Assembly: GCA_947579605.1 (NCBI GenBank) | Contig: OX388309.1 | Span: forward strand, 33,320,452-33,384,451 | Length of the DNA stretch: 64,000 bases | DNA from: Athripsodes cinereus | Lineage: Eukaryota > Arthropoda > Insecta > Trichoptera > Leptoceridae | Direction of reading: 5' to 3' | Part shown: positions 44,848-58,329 of the stretch, one piece after another | Layout of the letters: each line of letters opens with the position of its first letter | How positions within the stretch are numbered: position 1 is the first letter of the stretch | Translations under genes and position numbers: made by a program | Notes under the pieces: generated by a model | Database searches by the model: none | What the model was told of the DNA's origin: nothing | The model's input: the letters and a program-made list of their open reading frames with translations, nothing else

Positions 44848-46371
44848 CTATTTCAATATCAATTCAACACATTTGGTGAACTGATTATAATTTATATTGA
44901 ATATATCAATATGTTGCGCTAAATGATTAAATATGGTAATAGCCCTTCCCAAAGGAGAATAAGTCAACAGATTAGTTCTGCAAATGGGAGGATAAAAGAG
45001 AGTGTGAAATCGGGACCTACCGTATGATTCTGGGATGTAAAAATTTAACTCCTGTAAAATATCAGGATTATGGATGATTCCGTTAAGCAACTTAAAAAAG
45101 TGCCTGCTAAGGTAATCATCTCTACGCTTCTGAAGCGAAGACATTCCTAAGCATCCCATGATAAAAAGTGAAGGAAACAAATATGGATAATATCCATATG
45201 TTTTCCTATAAAGATGTCTGGCGAATCTTTTTTGTACTTTCTCAATTAAACATATGTACGAGTTTTCGTGTGGAGCCCATATTATAGATGCCGATTCCAA
45301 TATTGAACGCACTAAGGATTCATAAAGCAACAAAAGAGTGTTTGGATCTTTAAAATGTGTAGAATTGCGAAGTACGAATCCCAACATCATATAAGCCTTC
45401 TCCACCATAACGGATATGTGGTTCTTGAATGATAAATCGAATTTAAAAATCACGCCTAAATCTTTCGTTTCAGTTAACTGTAGCAATTTTGTACCGTCCA
45501 TAGTATATTCAGAGGCAATGGGATTGCGTGCTCTAGTATATGACATGATATGACATTTGGGGGAGCTAAAATACAATTTATTTTTATGTGACCACACTAC
45601 CAATGCATCGATATCACTTTGTAAAGCAGTCACATCATCCTGGCACTCTATTTCTTTGTAAAGTTTGAGATCATCTGCGTACAATAAATATTTTGATCTT
45701 TCAATGTTTGCTCCTATGTCATTAATAAATAATGTGAACAACAATGGTCCAAGATTAGAACCCTGTGGGACACCTGAATAGGTGAAATACTTCCTTGAAC
45801 TACAATGACTAAAGGCTACAAACTGTTGTCTATCACGCAAATAGCTGACCATATATTCTACAAGTCCATTTGACAACCCGTAATCATTCAACTTAGATAT
45901 TAAAATATCGTGGTCTACCCTGTCGAACGCTTTCTCGAAGTCCGTGTAGACAACATCGACCTGTATTCGTTTATCAAGATTCTTAGCAACGTATGTACTA
46001 AAACAAAGTAAATTTGTAACAGTGGATCTTGTAGGTCTAAAACCATGCTGTTCATTAACAAGAAGGTGATTTACGTTATCCCAAATTCTCTTCTGAATTA
46101 TAATTTCAAGCAACTTTGCTGGAGCAGATAATATCGCGACTGGTCTATAGTTTTTCACATCTGATTTATCTCCTTTTTTGTGTATTGGACTAACTCTGGT
46201 AGTTTTCCATTGTTTTGGAAATACTTTTGATTTAATTGATAAATTGAATATAAAATACAAAATTGTCGTCAATTCTTTACCCGTTTCTTTAATTAAAAAT
46301 GTAGGTATCAGATCTGGACCAGATGAGCGTTTTGGCTTAAGTTTAGATAAGCTACAGATATTCAATTTCAT
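44848..46371 (-). pseudogene. Reverse transcriptase of the split LINE (507-codon frame)
   Basis: Complete RT palm and thumb: SSGPDLIPTFLIK, SPIHKKGDKSDVKNYRPVA, EQHGFRPTRST, YTDFEKAFDRVDH, SGVPQGSNLGPLLF, active site YADDLKLYKE, and C-terminal FFKLLNGIIHNPDIL. The frame is open for 507 codons to the terminal stop. A single shift lies near 46340-46372, just before the conserved core, so the join to the upstream endonuclease is out of frame. The catalytic residues look intact. Confidence 0.95.
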
Positions 46372-46409
46372 CTAGGGATATACTCGGTAGGTTACAATTT
46401 GTTGGAAAC

Positions 46410-48972
46410 TGCTACGCATTAAATAATCGCTGCGGAAAAGTTCATACTGGCTAATGTTCCTACAGTCGTTTGTTGTCTGTGAGTCTTCCGTAATAATAAT
46501 AATAATTGTACGTTACAAGGAACACGTGACTGGCTGATGCTTCGATCTGCACACGGCACCACATCGTATGATTCTCATTCCCTTGAAGAATAACCGTTAA
46601 ACGTGCCTGTTCCTCCTCGCGTCGCTTGCAAGCAAATTCAGTTACCCGCAAACCATGGCATAGGTTGGACGAAAGAAGGGTTTGTCCCTTCCCGCCTTAG
46701 TCGCGAACAGCGATGTGCGTAACTCCGACACAATAATAATACTAACAATAATTATGTAATAGTACTTAACTTCGTAATGTGATAAACAAGTGTGTTGCCC
46801 TCTGTTGTACGTAAAACAATTCTTATTGTGTGTCGTTAATAATGTACTTTAAATATCTGTGTTAGTTTTACGTGCGCGACCAATCTTACCGCCAATATCA
46901 AGGAACAATAGTAACGATTAATAATTAATAGTAATTAATAAATTGAATAATGTTATGGACAAGCTTATATTCTCTTTGAGTTATATATACATGGCGATTC
47001 ATGTGGTGATAATGATAATAATTGGAAGTTTTGAGTATAATAACAATATATGTTGGTTTTGGGCGTGGTTTTTGCTGTTGCCGCCATTATTCATAACCGT
47101 GTGAAATTAGATAATCCATTGTTTCTGAACAAATATTCTATGTTAGGAATCATGAACAGTCACATAAACTGTTCTTTCTACTTTCCCAGTATTGTGAATT
47201 TGATTGAAACTGCGAAAGTGTTCCTAAATCTTCAGCGTGTACAGCTTCACCTCGGATAGTCAGTATATCGCGTAGCGGTGATTTACCGATATAACTCGCA
47301 TTACAATGTGAACTGGGTAATACTCTAGTAACTTCTCCGGTCCATACCCTTGTCAAAAGAGTGATTAAAAGACTAGCTGAGTATATCTGAAAGGAATATT
47401 GAAATAGTGACGCCTTCTTCCTTTGACACTGAGAATAGTGTTGTAACGTATAATATTGCTCTTATCACTTGAGAAGTAGTGATCTCTTCGTCCTGAGGAC
47501 AGGATCTATCTGATTCTGACACCACCACACCCCTGTACGTCTTTGAGTATAACCAGCGACCGCCATAGTAGCATCAGGGTATGTTTCTTTCACGATCCTG
47601 CCATCTTCCGTCTATGAGTGCAAAATACGTTAACAATAACATACTTGTCTTTGTGTTATTCTTATCCTGCTCGCCAGTCTAACTGTAAGTGACTATATTA
47701 CTACTGTATATGATGTATATATATTGATAATTTTTTCATAACTGAGTTCATATTATCATTGAACTATCTATATATTAATTTTCCGTTGTGTATATTAATT
47801 TTCCGTTGTGTAATAATTTAAGATTTTGAGTTTGAATGAAGAATGAATGATTCCAATTAAATATTTATAAATCACTTGATAAACCAGGTATTGATTTATA
47901 TTGTAATACCAAGGATGGTGTATTTGATAATTGCCCTTGTTTGTTTTATTGTCTCAGTCCGAATATGGTATAACTTTCATAACTTTGTATATTGAACGGA
48001 ATGTTATTCCCTACAAATTTACTTTGAAAATAACTGTCTTGTTATGTAATATATGTTTACACAATAAATGTAAATCACTTCCATCCGATATCTTTCTGTT
48101 GAAATTCATTTTGTATACCCACCAGTAGATTCAATACTCTTAATAATACTAAAGTACATCTCTCCGCCTCCTTGTATATAATCTTCCAATAACCTAGTTA
48201 TACTTGGAGAAGTTATGTCACAAAGGTTCAATTCCTTGATCAACCAATGGATGAAAGACCCTATTATTTTACTATGAAAGCAACAAAGAGTTAAAGGGAT
48301 GGCTCCACTGATGGAAATAATATATCCACTTTCTTGGAAAGGTCTGATGTACTTATGATAATCTTTGTTCCACTTGATATAATTTTTTATTGTTTACTTG
48401 GAGATATATATCTATAATTCTACTCAAGACAGGATATAAGTAGAATCTTTGCAATATAGAGTATGCAAACAGAAGAAACATTGCTTAAATTACCTATGTA
48501 TTCTATAATGATATGATGACCATAAGAAAATGATGAAACCGAAGGATAAAGAATTCTCTGAACTTTACGTAAGTATAATATGTATAATTGAAGTATGTAC
48601 CTGTCACCCACACACAATGCATTCCTCTTGTACAGACCAAGTAGAATCATCCCTAGACATGAACTTGAGCCAAAATATTAATCTGTTTTACTTGCAAATA
48701 TAATTGTAACTTTCTCTATATAATATAATTAATTTTCTATGTGTTTCGCTTACGTACATTGCAAAATGTATGTAGCGAAGCTGGAGGTTACGAGCCAAAT
48801 TATATACTTTTCTTATGTACAATTCATGTAAATTCATTTCTTTAAATATTTGATAATTTCTCTTGTGATAATTCTGTAAAATGATGTGATGCGATCGTCC
48901 CAGTGGGACGATATCGTATTAACTTGTGTGCTCGTCCAAGGATGTAGCAATGAGTGAGACGATATCGTGTCA
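46410..48972 (+). repeat. LTR 1 (2,563 bp)
   Basis: Starts TGCTACGCATTAAATAATCG, ends GACGATATCGTGTCA. An unusually long LTR. Its last 60 bp hold GACGATATCGT plus TTGTGTGCTCGTCC plus GGATGTAGCAA; a second copy of this motif begins inside the LTR end and continues into the internal region. Confidence 0.8.
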
Positions 48973-51900
48973 ATTTGTGTGCTCGTCCGTGGATGTAGCA
49001 AGGTGGGCGGACGTGTACGTAGCAATTTGTGGGCATCGTTTCGGGATATTATGATTTGGATAATCATAGACCCTAAAATATTAAATGTATTGTGTGGTGA
49101 ATATACCTAATCGTGAAGTTCAGAATTCTTATCTTTATTGTGTAATAATGTGTATTGATATTAATTGAAAATGTAATAATTTTAATGTGTGTATGTATAT
49201 GAAAACAATTTTAAAAATGAAACAGGAATCGTAAAGTAAATAATTTAAATGTCCGTAATTAAAAAATAAATGTGTTGTTGTATAGCGCAAACGGATGTCG
49301 CGAGTATTGTTATAATGTGGAGTAAAAAATCGATGCTGCATAGAAAGAATTGTATCGTGAAAGTATTCCGTCGAATTGTTTCGTTATAGGCCGCGAACAA
49401 AACATCGTGAGCCGACCTACATAATAATAACGAAGATATAGTGTGTATCTATAATATCGAACGCCGTACGGATAAATAATAATATTATACCGTAGTTGTG
49501 CGTCGCGAGAAACGAGCGGTGTGCGAAAGGTGGTATACATAACTATGCAGCGTATAGTATGTACCTATACGTCGCAAGAGAGAAAGAGACATCATACAAC
49601 CTACCTCAACATTGTAATAGAAATATTCACGCGCGAAACGGGAACTCCAAAATACTAGTAGAATGTATAGTTGAAAATAATAATATTGGAACGAAACGAA
49701 ATATGTACCTATACTGTAGTATGTATAGTGAACCATTTCGTACAAGGAACTTTGTTTTACCGGTAAGCAGAATTTTGTTGTTATGTTATTTTAATAGTAA
49801 ATTCATTTTCAAACGATGTGAGTAAAAATCGAAGTTAAATATTAGATTGAATTAAATTGTTGAAACAATAAAATGTTGTATTTGGAAGAAATATCTTTAT
49901 CAAACTCTTGGAGAAATAATAATAAATGAGCGTTATTGTAATAAATATATGCGTAGTAGAATTTTGATAAGAATATATTATTATGTGCGTACGTAGTGAT
50001 GTGACGAAATAATAATGATGAATAATATTAAACAAATATTTTTGTTTTGAGAAAATTAAAGTTAAAAAATAAATCGAAATGAATAATGTTAAACCTTCAC
50101 GACCGTTCACGAAATTTGAAATATAAATACAGTTAACCCTTAGTGAAACATGACCGAATTTGTCAACCCTTTGTGAATAATAATTGAATTTTTTTTAATG
50201 TCGTATATGTGAACTGTAACTGAATTTTTTGAATTTAGTTAAGAAACAGTTAACCCTTTGAAGTCCATCGTTGAAAATTTTGACATTAACGTAAATAGTA
50301 GAATGATGTTTTGTAAAATTTTTTTTGGAAATTAAAGAAGTAACCATGTAACGATGTAGAATCTTTTTGCTGTTGAATATTAACCCCTCGTGTACGGAAT
50401 TTGTTATCTTTTGTGAAGTAATTAATTTTCTTGAAATGTAATAATGTGACTTTTGCGGCTTATTACCATCGTGAAATATTGAAGTAACCTATGCCTTGTT
50501 TATTTGAGAACTGAGTCCGATTAGTGAATTATTCCGTTAAGGTAAACTAACGAACGCTCTTTGATAAAAAAATGAGTTATGTTTATGTAATATGTAAAGC
50601 CGTGATAGGAGAGATGTGTTTAAATACTTTTTTGTGACCTTTTTGTGTAATCAATATAGAGACGATGTTATCTGGATGTGTGAAAGATAAATCGTAATGC
50701 TCTTTTTGATGAATGTAGACAATGTGATTGCTAATCGTTCATGCCTATTATTTTGAAGTTTGAGTTTATATGACGTTTAATTCCGCGTAGGACACGTAGT
50801 AATCTCTTATGAATTGTAATTGGAAATGTTTGGATGTAGTATATCCTTGTTGAATTAAATAATTTTGTGACTTTGTGTAAAAGTTGTTTATGTTGCTTGA
50901 ATACATTGGAAAATGTGATAGAACATTTTGACATTGAACGGAATGGCTTATGAAAGACACAGAATAAAACCTGTAGTGGAATGTTGGCTACAGATATTCA
51001 ATGGGATAATTTTAATTAATTGTATGTTAGTGAATAAAGATGATGTATGAATCTGTTTATGAAAGGTGAGCCCTGTATGAAGAAGTAAATGTTGAATTTG
51101 AATAATGATGTATGTAAAGAATTTATTGAACTTGTAACTTGTATATTGTGTAGCAAAGATCGAAAGTTGTTCAATGTATTTGTCATGTATTAAGCCTGTG
51201 TGAGGGTAGCTCCCTCTGAGATTATCTCTATGTGAGAAATCTGTCTCTGTGTGAGAATTGTGACTATGTAATATGCGTAGAAGGATTTGACGCCAATAAT
51301 GAATATCGGTTACTGTAAATGTGATTGCAGTTTTCGTGATTGACCATTATGTCATGTCTGCGTGTAAATTGTTTTTCTAATATGTATATGTCCTTATTAT
51401 GTATGATTTCTTTCTGTGCTTTGCCAATATCTTTGTATGGTATATGGTACATGAAATCACTTGTATATGAGTGCTATTAAGCTTAATGGGTAAAATGAAG
51501 CGTAATGTAGTATCTCTAATTCCATCTATACAAAATTGTTTATAATTATTTAGATCCCTTTATGTTACTTTTCCCTTGCCGGATACATGTAACTGGAATC
51601 GAAAATGATGTAAACCAACTTCTTAAGTATGTAACTTTTGTTTTATATGTTTGTCATGTTTAAAATGTTAACTTGTCGTCGATCGTAGTAAATGAATCCA
51701 TCAATGAAACGTACGTATATTGATAGATTGAAAAGGAAAATTTTATCACTTGCGTAAAACGAACCGTATATTGTAACGTAATAACGATCCTGAGTTTCTA
51801 TAGAATTGTATTGTAAAATGTTTAAAGTTGTTGTTTTCATAACCTGTGTTTTTCATATACATGCACATATGCACCTGTCTATATATATATACACACCTCT

Positions 51901-52369
51901 ATGTACTATTATATTGTTATGATTGTAGCTCTCAAACTTTTGATAGGAGCCCCGTACTAAAACAACCAAAGTGAATTTTGTGTTATTATTAAAAAGTGTA
52001 AGTCAAAATATGAAAACAGTTCGCATCAATTTTGACTATGGGCAATTTACCGCGAGTGTTTAATAATAATAATTGAATGGGCTATAGTGTGTAAGAAACA
52101 ATTGTAATAGTATATAAGCTACCCTTTTTTTTGAATTGTTTGTCTGTAATTGGGTACCTATGTAGTTGCTTATGTATCCAATGGTTCTCAACTTTTTATG
52201 TAACCAGTGGTACTCAACTTTTTTATGTGACCAGTGGTATTCAATCTTTTCATGTAACCAGTGGTTCTCAACAATTTTTGTAGTGGTTCTCAACTTTTTT
52301 TTGTATAATTGAGGAACTTGAAAATTTGTCGCTTCTCTTCAAATTTTCAAGAGGGGCCGAAAGGGAGAA
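48973..52369 (+). other. Internal region 1 of the LTR element (3,397 bp)
   Basis: AT-rich, no reading frame over about 110 codons and none resembling retroviral proteins. Near its right end (52175-52304) five 25-27-bp tandem units carry CCAGTGGTTCTCAAC variants. No primer-binding site complementary to a tRNA end was recognised immediately after LTR1. Ends in the purine tract. Confidence 0.75.
52351..52369 (+). promoter_or_regulatory. Polypurine tract before LTR2
   Basis: GAGGGGCCGAAAGGGAGAA directly abuts the TG of LTR2; purine-rich as required for plus-strand priming in LTR elements. An identical copy is at 58311-58329. Confidence 0.75.
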
Positions 52370-54932
52370 TGCTACGCATTAAATAATCGCTGCGGAAAAG
52401 TTCATACTGGCTAATGTTCCTACAGTCGTTTGTTGTCTGTGAGTCTTCCGTAATAATAATAATAATTGTACGTTACAAGGAACACGTGACTGGCTGATGC
52501 TTCGATCTGCACACGGCACCACATCGTATGATTCTCATTCCCTTGAAGAATAACCGTTAAACGTGCCTGTTCCTCCTCGCGTCGCTTGCAAGCAAATTCA
52601 GTTACCCGCAAACCATGGCATAGGTTGGACGAAAGAAGGGTTTGTCCCTTCCCGCCTTAGTCGCGAACAGCGATGTGCGTAACTCCGACACAATAATAAT
52701 ACTAACAATAATTATGTAATAGTACTTAACTTCGTAATGTGATAAACAAGTGTGTTGCCCTCTGTTGTACGTAAAACAATTCTTATTGTGTGTCGTTAAT
52801 AATGTACTTTAAATATCTGTGTTAGTTTTACGTGCGCGACCAATCTTACCGCCAATATCAAGGAACAATAGTAACGATTAATAATTAATAGTAATTAATA
52901 AATTGAATAATGTTATGGACAAGCTTATATTCTCTTTGAGTTATATATACATGGCGATTCATGTGGTGATAATGATAATAATTGGAAGTTTTGAGTATAA
53001 TAACAATATATGTTGGTTTTGGGCGTGGTTTTTGCTGTTGCCGCCATTATTCATAACCGTGTGAAATTAGATAATCCATTGTTTCTGAACAAATATTCTA
53101 TGTTAGGAATCATGAACAGTCACATAAACTGTTCTTTCTACTTTCCCAGTATTGTGAATTTGATTGAAACTGCGAAAGTGTTCCTAAATCTTCAGCGTGT
53201 ACAGCTTCACCTCGGATAGTCAGTATATCGCGTAGCGGTGATTTACCGATATAACTCGCATTACAATGTGAACTGGGTAATACTCTAGTAACTTCTCCGG
53301 TCCATACCCTTGTCAAAAGAGTGATTAAAAGACTAGCTGAGTATATCTGAAAGGAATATTGAAATAGTGACGCCTTCTTCCTTTGACACTGAGAATAGTG
53401 TTGTAACGTATAATATTGCTCTTATCACTTGAGAAGTAGTGATCTCTTCGTCCTGAGGACAGGATCTATCTGATTCTGACACCACCACACCCCTGTACGT
53501 CTTTGAGTATAACCAGCGACCGCCATAGTAGCATCAGGGTATGTTTCTTTCACGATCCTGCCATCTTCCGTCTATGAGTGCAAAATACGTTAACAATAAC
53601 ATACTTGTCTTTGTGTTATTCTTATCCTGCTCGCCAGTCTAACTGTAAGTGACTATATTACTACTGTATATGATGTATATATATTGATAATTTTTTCATA
53701 ACTGAGTTCATATTATCATTGAACTATCTATATATTAATTTTCCGTTGTGTATATTAATTTTCCGTTGTGTAATAATTTAAGATTTTGAGTTTGAATGAA
53801 GAATGAATGATTCCAATTAAATATTTATAAATCACTTGATAAACCAGGTATTGATTTATATTGTAATACCAAGGATGGTGTATTTGATAATTGCCCTTGT
53901 TTGTTTTATTGTCTCAGTCCGAATATGGTATAACTTTCATAACTTTGTATATTGAACGGAATGTTATTCCCTACAAATTTACTTTGAAAATAACTGTCTT
54001 GTTATGTAATATATGTTTACACAATAAATGTAAATCACTTCCATCCGATATCTTTCTGTTGAAATTCATTTTGTATACCCACCAGTAGATTCAATACTCT
54101 TAATAATACTAAAGTACATCTCTCCGCCTCCTTGTATATAATCTTCCAATAACCTAGTTATACTTGGAGAAGTTATGTCACAAAGGTTCAATTCCTTGAT
54201 CAACCAATGGATGAAAGACCCTATTATTTTACTATGAAAGCAACAAAGAGTTAAAGGGATGGCTCCACTGATGGAAATAATATATCCACTTTCTTGGAAA
54301 GGTCTGATGTACTTATGATAATCTTTGTTCCACTTGATATAATTTTTTATTGTTTACTTGGAGATATATATCTATAATTCTACTCAAGACAGGATATAAG
54401 TAGAATCTTTGCAATATAGAGTATGCAAACAGAAGAAACATTGCTTAAATTACCTATGTATTCTATAATGATATGATGACCATAAGAAAATGATGAAACC
54501 GAAGGATAAAGAATTCTCTGAACTTTACGTAAGTATAATATGTATAATTGAAGTATGTACCTGTCACCCACACACAATGCATTCCTCTTGTACAGACCAA
54601 GTAGAATCATCCCTAGACATGAACTTGAGCCAAAATATTAATCTGTTTTACTTGCAAATATAATTGTAACTTTCTCTATATAATATAATTAATTTTCTAT
54701 GTGTTTCGCTTACGTACATTGCAAAATGTATGTAGCGAAGCTGGAGGTTACGAGCCAAATTATATACTTTTCTTATGTACAATTCATGTAAATTCATTTC
54801 TTTAAATATTTGATAATTTCTCTTGTGATAATTCTGTAAAATGATGTGATGCGATCGTCCCAGTGGGACGATATCGTATTAACTTGTGTGCTCGTCCAAG
54901 GATGTAGCAATGAGTGAGACGATATCGTGTCA
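52370..54932 (+). repeat. LTR 2 (2,563 bp)
   Basis: Same ends and length as LTR 1. It lies between the two internal regions. Confidence 0.8.
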
Positions 54933-57900
54933 ATTTGTGTGCTCGTCCGTGGATGTAGCAAGGTGGGCGGACGTGTACGTAGCAATTTGTGGGCATCGTT
55001 TCGGGATATTATGATTTGGATAATCATAGACCCTAAAATATTAAATGTATTGTGTGGTGAATATACCTAATCGTGAAGTTCAGAATTCTTATCTTTATTG
55101 TGTAATAATGTGTATTGATATTAATTGAAAATGTAATAATTTTAATGTGTGTATGTATATGAAAACAATTTTAAAAATGAAACAGGAATCGTAAAGTAAA
55201 TAATTTAAATGTCCGTAATTAAAAAATAAATGTGTTGTTGTATAGCGCAAACGGATGTCGCGAGTATTGTTATAATGTGGAGTAAAAAATCGATGCTGCA
55301 TAGAAAGAATTGTATCGTGAAAGTATTCCGTCGAATTGTTTCGTTATAGGCCGCGAACAAAACATCGTGAGCCGACCTACATAATAATAACGAAGATATA
55401 GTGTGTATCTATAATATCGAACGCCGTACGGATAAATAATAATATTATACCGTAGTTGTGCGTCGCGAGAAACGAGCGGTGTGCGAAAGGTGGTATACAT
55501 AACTATGCAGCGTATAGTATGTACCTATACGTCGCAAGAGAGAAAGAGACATCATACAACCTACCTCAACATTGTAATAGAAATATTCACGCGCGAAACG
55601 GGAACTCCAAAATACTAGTAGAATGTATAGTTGAAAATAATAATATTGGAACGAAACGAAATATGTACCTATACTGTAGTATGTATAGTGAACCATTTCG
55701 TACAAGGAACTTTGTTTTACCGGTAAGCAGAATTTTGTTGTTATGTTATTTTAATAGTAAATTCATTTTCAAACGATGTGAGTAAAAATCGAAGTTAAAT
55801 ATTAGATTGAATTAAATTGTTGAAACAATAAAATGTTGTATTTGGAAGAAATATCTTTATCAAACTCTTGGAGAAATAATAATAAATGAGCGTTATTGTA
55901 ATAAATATATGCGTAGTAGAATTTTGATAAGAATATATTATTATGTGCGTACGTAGTGATGTGACGAAATAATAATGATGAATAATATTAAACAAATATT
56001 TTTGTTTTGAGAAAATTAAAGTTAAAAAATAAATCGAAATGAATAATGTTAAACCTTCACGACCGTTCACGAAATTTGAAATATAAATACAGTTAACCCT
56101 TAGTGAAACATGACCGAATTTGTCAACCCTTTGTGAATAATAATTGAATTTTTTTTAATGTCGTATATGTGAACTGTAACTGAATTTTTTGAATTTAGTT
56201 AAGAAACAGTTAACCCTTTGAAGTCCATCGTTGAAAATTTTGACATTAACGTAAATAGTAGAATGATGTTTTGTAAAATTTTTTTTGGAAATTAAAGAAG
56301 TAACCATGTAACGATGTAGAATCTTTTTGCTGTTGAATATTAACCCCTCGTGTACGGAATTTGTTATCTTTTGTGAAGTAATTAATTTTCTTGAAATGTA
56401 ATAATGTGACTTTTGCGGCTTATTACCATCGTGAAATATTGAAGTAACCTATGCCTTGTTTATTTGAGAACTGAGTCCGATTAGTGAATTATTCCGTTAA
56501 GGTAAACTAACGAACGCTCTTTGATAAAAAAATGAGTTATGTTTATGTAATATGTAAAGCCGTGATAGGAGAGATGTGTTTAAATACTTTTTTGTGACCT
56601 TTTTGTGTAATCAATATAGAGACGATGTTATCTGGATGTGTGAAAGATAAATCGTAATGCTCTTTTTGATGAATGTAGACAATGTGATTGCTAATCGTTC
56701 ATGCCTATTATTTTGAAGTTTGAGTTTATATGACGTTTAATTCCGCGTAGGACACGTAGTAATCTCTTATGAATTGTAATTGGAAATGTTTGGATGTAGT
56801 ATATCCTTGTTGAATTAAATAATTTTGTGACTTTGTGTAAAAGTTGTTTATGTTGCTTGAATACATTGGAAAATGTGATAGAACATTTTGACATTGAACG
56901 GAATGGCTTATGAAAGACACAGAATAAAACCTGTAGTGGAATGTTGGCTACAGATATTCAATGGGATAATTTTAATTAATTGTATGTTAGTGAATAAAGA
57001 TGATGTATGAATCTGTTTATGAAAGGTGAGCCCTGTATGAAGAAGTAAATGTTGAATTTGAATAATGATGTATGTAAAGAATTTATTGAACTTGTAACTT
57101 GTATATTGTGTAGCAAAGATCGAAAGTTGTTCAATGTATTTGTCATGTATTAAGCCTGTGTGAGGGTAGCTCCCTCTGAGATTATCTCTATGTGAGAAAT
57201 CTGTCTCTGTGTGAGAATTGTGACTATGTAATATGCGTAGAAGGATTTGACGCCAATAATGAATATCGGTTACTGTAAATGTGATTGCAGTTTTCGTGAT
57301 TGACCATTATGTCATGTCTGCGTGTAAATTGTTTTTCTAATATGTATATGTCCTTATTATGTATGATTTCTTTCTGTGCTTTGCCAATATCTTTGTATGG
57401 TATATGGTACATGAAATCACTTGTATATGAGTGCTATTAAGCTTAATGGGTAAAATGAAGCGTAATGTAGTATCTCTAATTCCATCTATACAAAATTGTT
57501 TATAATTATTTAGATCCCTTTATGTTACTTTTCCCTTGCCGGATACATGTAACTGGAATCGAAAATGATGTAAACCAACTTCTTAAGTATGTAACTTTTG
57601 TTTTATATGTTTGTCATGTTTAAAATGTTAACTTGTCGTCGATCGTAGTAAATGAATCCATCAATGAAACGTACGTATATTGATAGATTGAAAAGGAAAA
57701 TTTTATCACTTGCGTAAAACGAACCGTATATTGTAACGTAATAACGATCCTGAGTTTCTATAGAATTGTATTGTAAAATGTTTAAAGTTGTTGTTTTCAT
57801 AACCTGTGTTTTTCATATACATGCACATATGCACCTGTCTATATATATATACACACCTCTATGTACTATTATATTGTTATGATTGTAGCTCTCAAACTTT

Positions 57901-58329
57901 TGATAGGAGCCCCGTACTAAAACAACCAAAGTGAATTTTGTGTTATTATTAAAAAGTGTAAGTCAAAATATGAAAACAGTTCGCATCAATTTTGACTATG
58001 GGCAATTTACCGCGAGTGTTTAATAATAATAATTGAATGGGCTATAGTGTGTAAGAAACAATTGTAATAGTATATAAGCTACCCTTTTTTTTGAATTGTT
58101 TGTCTGTAATTGGGTACCTATGTAGTTGCTTATGTATCCAATGGTTCTCAACTTTTTATGTAACCAGTGGTACTCAACTTTTTTATGTGACCAGTGGTAT
58201 TCAATCTTTTCATGTAACCAGTGGTTCTCAACAATTTTTGTAGTGGTTCTCAACTTTTTTTTGTATAATTGAGGAACTTGAAAATTTGTCGCTTCTCTTC
58301 AAATTTTCAAGAGGGGCCGAAAGGGAGAA
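54933..58329 (+). other. Internal region 2 of the LTR element
   Basis: Matches internal region 1 over its length, with identical short frames. It includes the 26-bp repeats at 58135-58264 and the second purine tract at 58311-58329. Confidence 0.75.

Noticed and set aside
48834..58253. Many short open frames of 60-110 codons repeated at 5,960-bp spacing
   Set aside because: They have no recognisable domains, biased AT-rich composition, and lie inside the LTR element; repetition reflects the tandem DNA, not conserved genes.
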